Positions 31,801 to 42,925 of a stretch of 53,634 nucleotides of DNA are shown here, piece after piece (position 1 is the first letter of the stretch; the number at the start of each line of letters is the position of its first letter). Location of the stretch: contig NZ_JAGGLR010000046.1 in the NCBI RefSeq assembly GCF_017874715.1, positions 1 to 53,634 of the forward strand. The letters are read 5' to 3'. Origin of the DNA: Streptomyces iranensis (GTDB taxonomy: Bacteria > Actinomycetota > Actinomycetes > Streptomycetales > Streptomycetaceae). Both the position numbers and the translations under genes were made by a program. The notes beneath the pieces were generated by a model. That model saw nothing but the letters and a program-made list of their open reading frames with translations, did not search any database and was not told the DNA's origin.

Positions 31801-33867
31801 CAGGCCGGTCCACACCGCGGCGAACGCGTTCTGGAAGCGCTCACGGGCGTCGTCGGCGAGGGCCTCGCCCTCGCGCAGCGGCAGCCGCAGCCCGAAGTCG
31901 TAGATCCAGGCGGTGGTCTTGTCCGAGCAGCGCAGCTCGTACGGACGCTCGTCCACCACCTCGACACCGAGGGTGTTGAGCACCGGGAGCACCGCGGACA
32001 GCGAGATCTGGGCCCCGGCCCGGTAGATCTTGAAGCGGCGCTCGGCGTGAGCCGCGCCCACCGGCTCGTAGAGGCTGAGCGCGAAGTCCTTCTCACCGTC
32101 CTTCAGCCGCTCCAGGTGCTGGAGGTCGGCGACGGCGCCGCGTGGGGTGTGGTCCGCCTTGTAGCCCTCGGGGAAGGCGTTCTGGTAGCGGCGGAGCAGC
32201 TCGGCGGCGCGCTCCTCGCCGACCTCGGAGACCAGCGCGTCGGTGAAGCCGTCGGCCCAGGAGCGGGCGGCCTCGATCAGCCGGCTCTCGATCCGCTCCA
32301 CATCGGAGTCGGTGAGGTCGGGCAGCTCGGTGCCCGGCTGGACGCGGACCACGAAGTGCAGCCGCGAGAGCACCGATTCGGTGTGCAGGGCGGTGAAGTC
32401 GACCGGCGGACGGCCGCTCAGCTCCTCCAGCAGGATGTCGGTCAGCCGCAGCCGCACATCGGTGGTGAAACGATCGCGCGGAAGGTAGACCAGCGCGGAG
32501 TAGTAGCGCCCGTACTCGTCCTGGCGCAGGAACATCCGCAGCCGGCGGCGCTCCTGGAGGTAGAGCACGCTGGTGGCGATCGAGCGGAGCTGGTCGACCG
32601 GGGTCTGGAACAGCTCGTCGCGCGGGTAGGTCTCCAGGATCTGCAGCAGGTCACGGCCGTCGTGGCTGTTGGCCCGGAAGCCCGCGCCCGCGAGCACCTC
32701 GTCGACCTTGCGGCGGATCACCGGCACCCGGCGCACCGACTCGGTGTACGCGGCGGACGAGAACAGCCCCAGGAAGCGGCGCTCGCCGATCACATTGCCC
32801 TCGGCGTCGAACTTCTTCACGCCGATGTAGTCGAGGTACGAGGGGCGGTGGACGGTGGCCCGGCTGTTCGCCTTGGTCAGCACCAGCAGCTTGCGCTCGC
32901 GCGCCTTGGCGCGGGCGTCGGCCGGCAGCCGGTTGAAGGCCTGGGACACCGGGGTGCCGGGGCCCGCGTGGGCGCTCTCGTCGGTGTCCTTGTGCTGCGG
33001 GTCGGAACGCAGGATGCCGAGGCCCGTGCCGGGCACCGCGGTCAGCGCGTCCTCCTCGCCACCGGCCTCGGTGGGGACCCGCGTCAGCTCGTACTCGCGG
33101 AAGCCGATGAAGGTGAAGTGGTCGTCCGCGAGCCAGCGCAGCAGCTCACGGGCCTCCTCCACCTCCTCCTCGCGGACCTCGGCGGCCTTCGGCTCGTCCG
33201 GCAAACCCTCGGCGATGCGCAGCGCGGAGTCGCGCATCTTCTCCCAGTCCTCGACGGCCTCGCGGACATCGGACAGGACGCGCAGCAGATCGGCGGTGAT
33301 CTGCTTCAGATCGCCGCGGTCGGTCTCGCGATCGGTCTCGACATGGATCCAGGACTCCACGACCGCGTCATGGGGCAGCTTCTTCCGGTTCTTCCGGGAC
33401 GGGCCGTCCGGGGAGATGTCGAGCAGCTCGATCAGCTTGCCGGTGATGTCACGGCGCACGATCACCTGCGGGTGGATCACGACATGGATGCCGCGCCCCT
33501 GGCGGGTGAGCTCATTGGTGACCGAGTCGACCAGGAACGGCATGTCGTCGGTGACCACCTCGACCACGGAGTGGCTGCAGGTCCAGCCGTGCTCCTCGAC
33601 GGTCGGGGTGTGCACCCGGACGTTCGCCGTGCCCTGCGGACGCACCTCGGCGAGCCGGTAGTGGGAGAGCGCCGCCCCGAAGACATCGACCGGGTCACGA
33701 TCGGCGAGGTCCTCTGGAGGCGTGTGCAGGTAGTAGTGCTGGAGGTATGCGGTCAGGGTCTCCGGTCCTGGGCCCTGCGCCGGTTGCCCCCCGGCAGGGC
33801 TGTTCTCAGCGACCCGGGCGGCCCGTTCGAGCAACTCGGCCTTGGCTTCGTCCAGCTTGGTCTGCAT
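28891..33867 (-). CDS. gdh: NAD-specific glutamate dehydrogenase, large (about 180 kDa) type
   Basis: 1658 residues, the size of the L_180 class described from Streptomyces clavuligerus. It oxidises glutamate to 2-oxoglutarate and ammonium with NAD. The long N-terminal regulatory half contains ACT-like segments ([20 protein letters not shown]). The catalytic part is marked by [30 protein letters not shown], and the NAD fold at [17 protein letters not shown], followed by [15 protein letters not shown] 33867 gives [19 protein letters not shown], a plausible start with AGAGGA just upstream; longer frames up to 34089 run through the likely promoter. Monocistronic, with its own terminator. A stretch with no stops on the opposite strand is a codon-bias shadow. 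Confidence 0.95.
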   Translation of the reverse strand: [1658 protein letters not shown]

Positions 33868-34321
33868 GTCCTCTGGCTCCTGTCGCGCGCCGTTGCGTGA
33901 CATCGATGGCGGTGGCATGACGCCGCGACGCGAAAAATCCGGTCGTGAACGACGGTATGCCGGATCGGGAAATGGCCGGGGTGTACTCGGCCGTAAGTGA
34001 CCAAGACCCCATGCGCCACGGGTCAGCGGCGGCTCGGGCCCGGCCCTGGTGGGGCGCCGGGCGCGGAGCGAGGGCCTCGTTGCCCTCACGGACTATCGCG
34101 CTGATCACGCAGTAAGGCTATCGCTCCTCCCCAGGGCGTCGTCATGAGCCGTTCGTGTACAAAACCGGGCCCTGAAGTTTGACGAAATGGACAGCGACCG
34201 GGAGGGGCGCACGGGCCGATGATGCGCCGCCCATGCCCCCTTGGCAAAGCGTGGACGCGGATGCACCGTGATCTGGACGGTGGTAAGCACGGTGGTAGGT
34301 GTGGACCTGGAGGTGCGTGGC
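33868..34321. other. 454-base divergent intergenic region between gdh and the DJ-1/PfpI gene
   Basis: It carries the leaders of both genes. I see no convincing -35/-10 pair, no RNA gene and no coding frame with support. A local AT-richer patch near 34145-34190 and the repeated TGGTAAGCACGGTGGTAGG near 34280-34300 are the only notable points. Confidence 0.5.
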
Positions 34322-34888
34322 ATGGCTGCGAAGATCCTGCTGGTGACCGGCGACGCGGCCGAATCGCTGGAGGTGCTCTACCCGTACCAGCGGCTGCGCG
34401 AGGAGGGGTACGAGGTCCATATCGCGGCCCCGAGCCGCAAGACGCTGCGCCTGGTGGTCCATGACTTCGAGGAGGGCTTCGACACCTACACCGAGAAGCC
34501 GGGCTATACGATCCCCGCCGACCTGGCCTTTTCCGAGGTGGACCCCGGGCAGTACACCGCCCTGGTGATCCCGGGCGGCCGGGCCCCGGAGTATCTGCGG
34601 AACGACCCCGAACTGCGCAAGATCTGCAAGGCGTTCTTCGACGCGGACAAGCCGGTGGCGCAGATCTGCCACGGCCCGCTGCTCACGGCGGCCGTGGGCG
34701 GCCTGAGCGGGCGGCGGGTCACCGCGTATCCGGCGCTGGAGCCGGACATGCAGGCGGCGGGGGCGGACTACCAGGACGCGGAGGTCGTGGTCGACGGCAC
34801 ACTGATCTCGTCGCGGGCATGGCCGGACCATCCGGCGTGGATGCGGGAGTTCCTGGCGGCGCTGCGGTCAAAGGCGCCGGTGGTGTGA
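34322..34888 (+). CDS. DJ-1/PfpI-family protein
   Basis: 188 residues from ATG 34322, with GGAGGT (34309-34314) 7 bases upstream. The class I amidotransferase-like fold is clear: KILLVTGDAAESLEVLYPYQRL, ALVIPGGRAPEYLRNDPELR, and the nucleophile elbow VAQICHGPLLTAA with the reactive Cys followed by His. ISSRAWPDHPAWMREFLAAL ends the fold. Members act as deglycases, chaperones or cysteine-type hydrolases against stress damage; activity cannot be chosen from sequence. It stands alone and is convergent with the HAD gene across a minisatellite. Confidence 0.92.
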   Translation: MAAKILLVTGDAAESLEVLYPYQRLREEGYEVHIAAPSRKTLRLVVHDFEEGFDTYTEKPGYTIPADLAFSEVDPGQYTALVIPGGRAPEYLRNDPELRKICKAFFDADKPVAQICHGPLLTAAVGGLSGRRVTAYPALEPDMQAAGADYQDAEVVVDGTLISSRAWPDHPAWMREFLAALRSKAPVV

Positions 34889-34915
34889 GCCGAGGAGCGA
34901 GCCGAGGCGGCCCGG

Positions 34916-35077
34916 CACGGACCCCGGCTCGCGTCGCCCAGCACGCACGGACCCCGGCTCACATCACCCGGCACGCACGGACTCCGGCTCACATCACCCG
35001 GCACGGACCCCGGCTCACTCGTCGGCTCACGTCACCCGCCACGGACCCCGGCTCACGTCACCCGGCTCCCTCGTCGG
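34916..35077. repeat. About five copies of a 26-38-bp minisatellite between convergent genes
   Basis: Units start CACGGACCCCGGCTCAC and continue ATCACCCGG or GTCACCCG: 34916-34945, 34946-34975, 34976-35001, 35002-35039, 35040-35077. The last runs into the 3' end of the HAD gene (stop 35058-35060). The units are directly adjacent with no unique spacers, so this is not CRISPR. Confidence 0.8.
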
Positions 35078-35735
35078 CCATGCGCTCGGCCTCCCGTACG
35101 GCCTCCTCGAGCGTGTCCACGACCGGCACCCCGGCCGCCTCCAGGCTGGCCCGGCTGTGCGAACCGCCCGTGTAGAGCACGGCCCGCGCCCCCACGTGCT
35201 GCGCCGCCACCGCGTCGTCCAGGGCGTCCCCGATCACCACCATCCGCTGCGGCGGCATCCCTTCGAGCTCGGCGATGTGGCGCATCATCTGCTCGGCCTT
35301 GCCGGTATTGCTCTGCCCTGTGCGGCCGTCCACCCGGACGAAATGGCGCTCGATGCCATGCGTCCGCACCAGGGGGAGCAGATACTCATGCGGGGCCAGT
35401 GAACACAACGACTGGGTGAGACCCGCCTCCTGCCACTCGGTGAGCAGCTGCCGGGCGCCGATCGCCAGCCCGGCGGTCTCGGCCAGCGCCCAGTAGTGCC
35501 GGTGGAACGCCTCGTCCATGACCGCCCACTCCTCGTCGGAGGGCAGCCGCCCCATCAGCCGCTCATAGAAGCGGGGCACCGGGACGCAGTACAGGTCGCG
35601 ATAGCGCTCGAGGGTGATCGGCGGCAGCCCGATCTCCTGGAACGATGCGTTCGTCGCCGAGATCACGGCGTCGATGTCGTGGAGCAGCGTGCCGTTCCAG
35701 TCCCAGACGAGGTGCGTCACGTGGTTCTTCCCCAT
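35058..35735 (-). CDS. HAD-superfamily hydrolase (phosphoglycolate phosphatase-like)
   Basis: 225 residues from ATG 35735. Motif I is HLVWDWNGTLLHD, with Asn in place of the second Asp of the usual DxDGT. Motif II/III are around TQSLCSLAPHEYLLPLV and the Lys in NTGKAEQM; motif IV is MVVIGDALDDAVAAQHVGA. The nucleophile Asp is kept, while the acid/base position is Asn. DxNGT is seen in other Streptomyces HAD proteins, so this may be a subfamily trait rather than decay. It likely hydrolyses a small phosphate ester. The next gene upstream, a DUF6912-like gene on the same strand, ends 35 bases away. Confidence 0.87.
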   Translation of the reverse strand: MGKNHVTHLVWDWNGTLLHDIDAVISATNASFQEIGLPPITLERYRDLYCVPVPRFYERLMGRLPSDEEWAVMDEAFHRHYWALAETAGLAIGARQLLTEWQEAGLTQSLCSLAPHEYLLPLVRTHGIERHFVRVDGRTGQSNTGKAEQMMRHIAELEGMPPQRMVVIGDALDDAVAAQHVGARAVLYTGGSHSRASLEAAGVPVVDTLEEAVREAERMADEGAG

Positions 35736-35770
35736 TCCACGACCGTACCCGGAGGGTCGGACAGCGGGCA

Positions 35771-36277
35771 TCACTCGATCAGATTGGGGATCTCCTGGGT
35801 GGCGTACCAGAGCAGTTCGTGGTCCTCGGCGCCGTCCACGGTGAACTGCGCGTCGTCGTCACCGAGGTCCGCCGCGCCGAGCGCGTCGGCGGCCGCGGCG
35901 ATGTCCCGCTCGGCATCGTCGGCGTCCAGGTGCACGGCGGCGGCCTTCGCGAGCGGTATGGCGGCCTTGATCCGCACCTCACCCAGCGCGGACTGGTCCA
36001 GCCCCCGGTCCGGATCGGCGACCGCCTGCCCGTCGGGCACGTCCACGGCCACCACGACCCGACGGCGGGGCGCCCGGGGGTCGACGGCGAGCAGCCGCAG
36101 CGACGCCTGCGCGGCCCGGCTCAGCGCCGCGTACTCCAGTTCCTCGATGTCGTCGGACACATACCACTCGCGCAGCGCTGGGGTGACCGCGTAGGCGGTC
36201 AGCGGCGTCGGCCCCAGTTGGCCCTCCTTGTACGCCTCGGCGAGACCGGAGAGGGTCAGGGGGACGTAGACGCGCAT
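35771..36277 (-). CDS. DUF6912-like protein of unknown function
   Basis: 168 residues. MRVYVPLTLSGLAEAYKEGQLGP at the start, YVSDDIEELEYAALSRAAQASLRLL in the middle and the acidic DGAEDHELLWYATQEIPNLIE at the end are the pattern of a conserved actinobacterial protein I associate with DUF6912. ATG 36277 gives the expected N-terminus; ATG 36292 would add five residues. No catalytic motif is visible. It probably forms an operon with the downstream HAD gene. The conserved place beside HAD and secA-region genes suggests a housekeeping role. Confidence 0.75.
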   Translation of the reverse strand: MRVYVPLTLSGLAEAYKEGQLGPTPLTAYAVTPALREWYVSDDIEELEYAALSRAAQASLRLLAVDPRAPRRRVVVAVDVPDGQAVADPDRGLDQSALGEVRIKAAIPLAKAAAVHLDADDAERDIAAAADALGAADLGDDDAQFTVDGAEDHELLWYATQEIPNLIE

Positions 36278-36594
36278 GGCTGCCGCTTTCATCAGAGACC
36301 AATAGGCCCCCAGCATACGATCGCCCGTCCTCTCGCCCGAGCCTTCCGCGAAGGCCGGTGGTCCCCTTTCGGGGGACTGGTGCCGATGGGGCCGTATGAA
36401 GACGGGACCGAGCCGCGCTCGAGCCGATGACCGGGACCGACGATCCGCCGCATGCCCCGAATAGGTGAACCGCGACGCCGACCACGATCGCGGGTCAGGC
36501 GCATTGCGGACCCCGAAAACCCGCCGATAGAAGACTCTCCGACGAAAGCTACCGCCCGGTATCCGGCCGGGCCACGGAGAACGGGGCGAGCAGC
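36278..36594. other. 317-base divergent intergenic region
   Basis: It lies between the DUF6912-like gene and the Rv3235-family gene. It contains a hairpin GTCCCC-TTTCG-GGGGAC (36361-36377). I see no coding frame with support and no clear promoter boxes. Confidence 0.5.
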
Positions 36595-37365
36595 ATGAGT
36601 GAGGGCGTCCGGGCGACGGACCGGTCCACGAACCGGGCCACAAGGGCCGGGGAGGCCGTACGACAGCGCGGTGGCAGCGGGCCAGGGCGAAGCGGCCCGC
36701 CCGGCCGCAAGGACCCCCGCCGCCCCCGCAGCACCCCCACAACAGCGGCACCCCGCACAACGGCCGCGCCGCCCGCGACCGCACCGCCGCAGGCGGCCCG
36801 CACGACGGCCGCACCACCCACGACGACGGCACCACACAGCGCCACACCACCTGCCCCGCCCGCGCCGCCCACGACGGGCGCGACGGCCGCGACGGCCGCG
36901 ACGGCCCCACCGCCCGCCCCGGGCGTCTCCACACCGCCCACACCGCCCACCCCGGCCGCGCACCGCACGCCCACCGCGTCCCGCGCCGCGGCCGTATCGC
37001 GGTCCGCGGCGGCCGCCGCGGCGTGGCGGGAACGGGATCGGCTGCCGCGCTTCTGGTTCGCCAACCGGCTGGTGCTCACCCTCAGCGGTCAGCGCCCCGT
37101 CCACACCCTCCTCGGGCACGCCCTCCCGGCCGCCTACGACCAGCTGATCGAGCTCGCCCCGCGCGCGCCGCTGCGCCCCGCCGGAGAGCGGGCCACAGCG
37201 CCCGTGGTGCGGCGTTGTGGCGAGTACCAGCCCCGGCATGGGGTGATCGAGGCGTTCGCCCGGATCGCCTCCGGAGACCGGCTCACAGCGCTCGCGTTCC
37301 GGCTCGAGCTCGGCGCCGACGCCCGCTGGCGCTGCGCCGCCATCGACCTCGGCCCACTCACCTAA
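36595..37365 (+). CDS. Rv3235-family protein
   Basis: 256 residues. The conserved part is the last 110 or so: WRERDRLPRFWFANRLVLTLSGQRPVHTLLGHALPAAYDQL, VRRCGEYQPRHGVIEAFARI and ALAFRLELGADARWRCAAIDLG. That matches the Rv3235 family, whose genes sit near secA in many actinobacteria, as here (convergent with secA). The first 140 residues are an Ala/Pro/Thr-rich stretch built from repeated ACGGCCGC-like DNA units, probably unstructured. The function of the family is unknown. Confidence 0.8.
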   Translation: MSEGVRATDRSTNRATRAGEAVRQRGGSGPGRSGPPGRKDPRRPRSTPTTAAPRTTAAPPATAPPQAARTTAAPPTTTAPHSATPPAPPAPPTTGATAATAATAPPPAPGVSTPPTPPTPAAHRTPTASRAAAVSRSAAAAAAWRERDRLPRFWFANRLVLTLSGQRPVHTLLGHALPAAYDQLIELAPRAPLRPAGERATAPVVRRCGEYQPRHGVIEAFARIASGDRLTALAFRLELGADARWRCAAIDLGPLT

Positions 37366-37397
37366 GCCCCGTCCGACGGATCTCCACGCCTGCGGCG

Positions 37398-37670
37398 GGC
37401 TGCTCCCCTCCCCGCCCCTTCCCGAAACTGGTGCTCAGCCCCAGACCCCGGACTGGGGCGCCGCCCCTTCCTGCAGCGTCGGTATGCGGCTGCGCCGCGT
37501 GGCAGGGGCCTGCACCCCGGCCCCCGGGGTGCAGGGGCGAAGCCTGGTAACGGGAAGAGGCGGGGAGCCAACCCAGCCCCTCCGGCGATTGAGGAGCAGG
37601 GCCCAAGGGCGGAACCCTGACGGGGCCCGGGGCTGGGCCCCGGTATCGGGAAGGGGCGGGGAGGGGAAAG
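37398..37670. repeat. Structured intergenic repeat with long inverted arms (copy 2)
   Basis: GCTGCTCCCCTCCCCGCCCC (37400-37419) and the following TTCCCG are complementary to CGGGAAGGGGCGGGGAGGGG (37647-37666). The interior holds hairpins and a CCCAGCCCCTCCGGCGATTGAGGA core like that of copy 1 (24036-24163). It makes up most of the 437-base gap 37366-37802, which also has ACGCGGC-TCC-GCCGCGT (37678-37694) and four ACAACC hexamers (37717-37740). Confidence 0.65.
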
Positions 37671-37742
37671 CTTCGATACGCGGCTCCGCCGCGTGGTCCG
37701 CCGGACCCCATAGGCCCACAACCACAACCACAACCACAACGC

Positions 37743-37787
37743 GACGGGCCGGGGTGCCGCGCTCTCGCGCGGCGCCCCGGCCCGTTC
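37743..37787 (-). terminator. Terminator of secA
   Basis: ACGGGCCGGGG-T-GCCGCGC (37744-37762) pairs over 19 bases with GCGCGGC-G-CCCCGGCCCGT (37767-37785), with one G-U pair and a TCTC loop, 16 bases beyond the secA stop. Confidence 0.75.
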
Positions 37788-37802
37788 ACCCCAGCCCGGT
37801 CA

Positions 37803-40649
<2,847 letters not shown>

Positions 40650-40891
40650 GTAGGCTGGCTCCTTGCCGGTCGGGCCTGGCACGGTCGGGGTGCGCTGGCG
40701 CGGCATTGTCAAGGGGCGCAGGCCCCGCCGCAACGGCCATCGTAAGACAGACCCCGGCACGCCGGGAGGTCCGTCACCACGAGGACCGGATGTCACCTCA
40801 CCGTGTCAACGCCCGAGAGGCCCCCCAGGTGCCCTCCAATTCACCGAAACCGCTCGCGGTGAGTGACGGCGGCGGCGCAGACTCGGGTCGC

Positions 40892-41566
40892 ATGGAGCCT
40901 GTCACCCTCACCACCGAGCGCCTGGTCCTGCGCCCCTTCCGGCCCTCCGACACGGACGCGGTCTTCGCTGCTTGTCAGGACCCGGACATCCAGCGATGGA
41001 CCAGCGTGCCCTCCCCGTACGAACGCGCGCACGCGGAGGACTTCACCGGCCGGATCTGCCCCGGGAACTGGCGTGACGACGTGACCTACGACTTCGCGGT
41101 GGTCACCAAGAGTGACGGCGCCCTCGTCGGTGCCATGGGCCTGGTCCGGCTGGCCCATCTGCGCTCCCCCGAGCACCAGGCCGAGCTGGGCTACTGGACG
41201 GCGCGCGAGCGGCGGCGGCACGGCTACACGGGCGAGGCGGCGCGGGCCGTGATCGAGTGGGCGTTCACCCGGCTCGGGGTGGAGCGCCTGGAGTGGTGCA
41301 GCGAGGCCGGGAACGAGGGTTCGCGGGCGGTCGCCCTCGGGGCGGGCTTCCGGATGGAGGGGACGGACCGCGCCCGGATCGTCCACCAGGGAACCCGGCG
41401 TGACGCCTGGCGGGGCGCGCTGCTGCCTTCCGACTGGGGACTGCCCTCGACGACGCCGTATCTGCCCGCCAAGGCGTCCATGGCGGCCAATGCGCCACAG
41501 GAGGAGCAGGAAGAGCCGGAGGCGTCCGGCCGGGGCCGGGCGGCCACGGCGCCATCGGTCGCCTGA
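40892..41566 (+). CDS. GNAT-family N-acetyltransferase (RimJ/RimL-like)
   Basis: 224 residues. TTERLVLRPFRPSDTDAVFAACQDPDIQRW is the usual start of RimJ/RimL-type acetyltransferases. The acetyl-CoA loop appears as ELGYWTARERRRHGYTGEAARAVIEWAF, and NEGSRAVALGAGFRMEGTDRARI closes the fold. It transfers an acetyl group to an amine; the acceptor is unknown. ATG 40892 has no clear ribosome site; an in-frame GTG at 40859 could be used instead. Divergent from secA. The 3' end is Ala/Glu rich and runs into a short tandem repeat. Confidence 0.88.
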   Translation: MEPVTLTTERLVLRPFRPSDTDAVFAACQDPDIQRWTSVPSPYERAHAEDFTGRICPGNWRDDVTYDFAVVTKSDGALVGAMGLVRLAHLRSPEHQAELGYWTARERRRHGYTGEAARAVIEWAFTRLGVERLEWCSEAGNEGSRAVALGAGFRMEGTDRARIVHQGTRRDAWRGALLPSDWGLPSTTPYLPAKASMAANAPQEEQEEPEASGRGRAATAPSVA

Positions 41567-41625
41567 GGGCGGCGTCGGCGGTCCGGGGGCGGCGTCCGCG
41601 GTCCGGGGTCCGCGTCCGCGGTCCG
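41567..41625. repeat. Three 20-bp tandem units right after a stop codon
   Basis: GGGCGGCGTCGGCGGTCCG (41567-41585), GGGGCGGCGTCCGCGGTCCG (41586-41605) and GGGTCCGCGTCCGCGGTCCG (41606-41625) begin at the base after the acetyltransferase stop. Confidence 0.7.
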
Positions 41626-41703
41626 AGGCCCCGGGCGTGGGACATCCGGCGGGCGCGGGCGGCGTCGGCGGCGTTGTCAGTGGGTGCTACTACGGTGGCG
41701 CGC

Positions 41704-42900
41704 ATGACGAACGCCGCCACCGGGTCCGCCGTGGACCGCACGCCCGAGGCCACCCTCTCCGCCGACGAGGCGCGCCGGATCGCGCTGCGCGCCCAGGGGC
41801 TGCTGGGCGCCCCCGACCGGCGTGGCGGGGTGCGGGGCGTGCTGCGTCACCTGGGCGCGGTGCAGCTGGACACGATCTCGGTGCTGGCCCGCTCCCATGA
41901 GCTGATTCCGTACGCACGGCTGGGCGCGGTCGGCCGTAAGACGGTCGAGTCGGCGTACTGGACCGGCACCCACGCCTTCGAGTACTGGTCGCATGCCGCC
42001 TGCGTACTGCCCATCGAGGAGTGGCCGCACTTCGCCTTCCGGCGCCGCGCCTACCGCGTCCGTCCGCACTGGCACCACGAGCTGCCGGACGGGGTGTACG
42101 AGACGGTGGTGAAGCAGCTGCGCGCGGAGGGCCCGCTGACCGCGACGGAGCTGGGCGGGGCCAAGAACGGCGGGCCGTGGTGGGACTGGTCGGCCGCGAA
42201 GATCGCGGTCGAGCGGGCGCTGATGTTCGGCGAGGTGGTGTGCGTCGAGCGGCGCGGCTGGAAGCGGGTGTACGACCTGGCGGAGCGCGCCGTTCCGGAC
42301 GCCCTGCTCCATGACGACCTGGACGACCGGGAGTGTCTGCGCCGGCTGGTCCGGCTGGCCGGGCAGTCCCTGGGCGTGGGCACGCGGGCGGACATCGCCG
42401 ACTACCACCGGCTCAAGGGCGAGCAGGTGGAGGCGGTGATCGCGGACTCGGGGCTGGTGCCGGTGGCGGTCGAGGGCTGGGACAAACCGGCGTGGGCGGA
42501 CCCCGAGGCGCTGGCCACCCCGCCGCGCGGCCGGCACCGCACCACTCTGCTGTCGCCCTTCGACTCGCTGATATGGGACCGGGCGCGCACCGAGCGGATC
42601 TTCGGCTTCAGCCATCGGCTGGAGGCGTATGTGCCCAGGCCCAAGCGGGTGTACGGCTACTTCGCCATGCCGCTGCTGTCGGGCGGGCGGTTGCTGGGCC
42701 GGGTCGATCCGGCCCGGGAGGGGACGACCCTGGTGGCGCGGCAGGTGTCCCTGGAGTCGCCGAAGGCCGTGGCCCCCATGGCGCAGGCGCTGCGGGAGGC
42801 GGCCGAATGGGTGGGCTGTGACGCCGTACGGGTGGAGCGCGTGGACCGCCCGGAGCTGGCCGCGCCGCTCGCGGCGGCGGTCTCGGCCGGGGTCGCCTGA
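41704..42900 (+). CDS. YcaQ/AlkZ-like winged-helix DNA glycosylase (HTH_42)
   Basis: 398 residues from ATG 41704. The fold is the three-winged-helix HTH_42 type: LSADEARRIALRAQGLL, then LRHLGAVQLDTISVLARSHELIPYARLG, HAFEYWSHAACVLPIEEWPHF, LLSPFDSLIWDRARTERIFGFSHRLEAYVP and GRLLGRVDPAREGTTL. The active-site motif of this superfamily is Gln-x-Gln in AlkZ and Gln-x-Asp in YcaQ; here it is Gln54-Leu-Asp56, so the broader YcaQ class is indicated. Such enzymes unhook interstrand cross-links or excise alkylated bases. It is not inside a biosynthetic cluster, which favours general repair. Confidence 0.87.
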   Translation: MTNAATGSAVDRTPEATLSADEARRIALRAQGLLGAPDRRGGVRGVLRHLGAVQLDTISVLARSHELIPYARLGAVGRKTVESAYWTGTHAFEYWSHAACVLPIEEWPHFAFRRRAYRVRPHWHHELPDGVYETVVKQLRAEGPLTATELGGAKNGGPWWDWSAAKIAVERALMFGEVVCVERRGWKRVYDLAERAVPDALLHDDLDDRECLRRLVRLAGQSLGVGTRADIADYHRLKGEQVEAVIADSGLVPVAVEGWDKPAWADPEALATPPRGRHRTTLLSPFDSLIWDRARTERIFGFSHRLEAYVPRPKRVYGYFAMPLLSGGRLLGRVDPAREGTTLVARQVSLESPKAVAPMAQALREAAEWVGCDAVRVERVDRPELAAPLAAAVSAGVA

Positions 42901-42925
42901 ACCGATCTCCGCTCACCCGGGGCTT

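Noticed and set aside
28639..33900. A 1753-codon open frame on the plus strand
   Set aside because: It is exactly antisense to the NAD-glutamate dehydrogenase gene and has no domain. High GC at third positions removes stops on the opposite strand.
34916..35077. CRISPR-like 30-bp repeat array
   Set aside because: Units are contiguous with no unique spacers and drift in sequence and length; it is a minisatellite. No cas gene is nearby.
35650..35720. HAD motif I with Asn (DWNGT) as sign of inactivation
   Set aside because: DxNGT is seen in other Streptomyces HAD proteins and all other motifs are intact, so decay is not supported.
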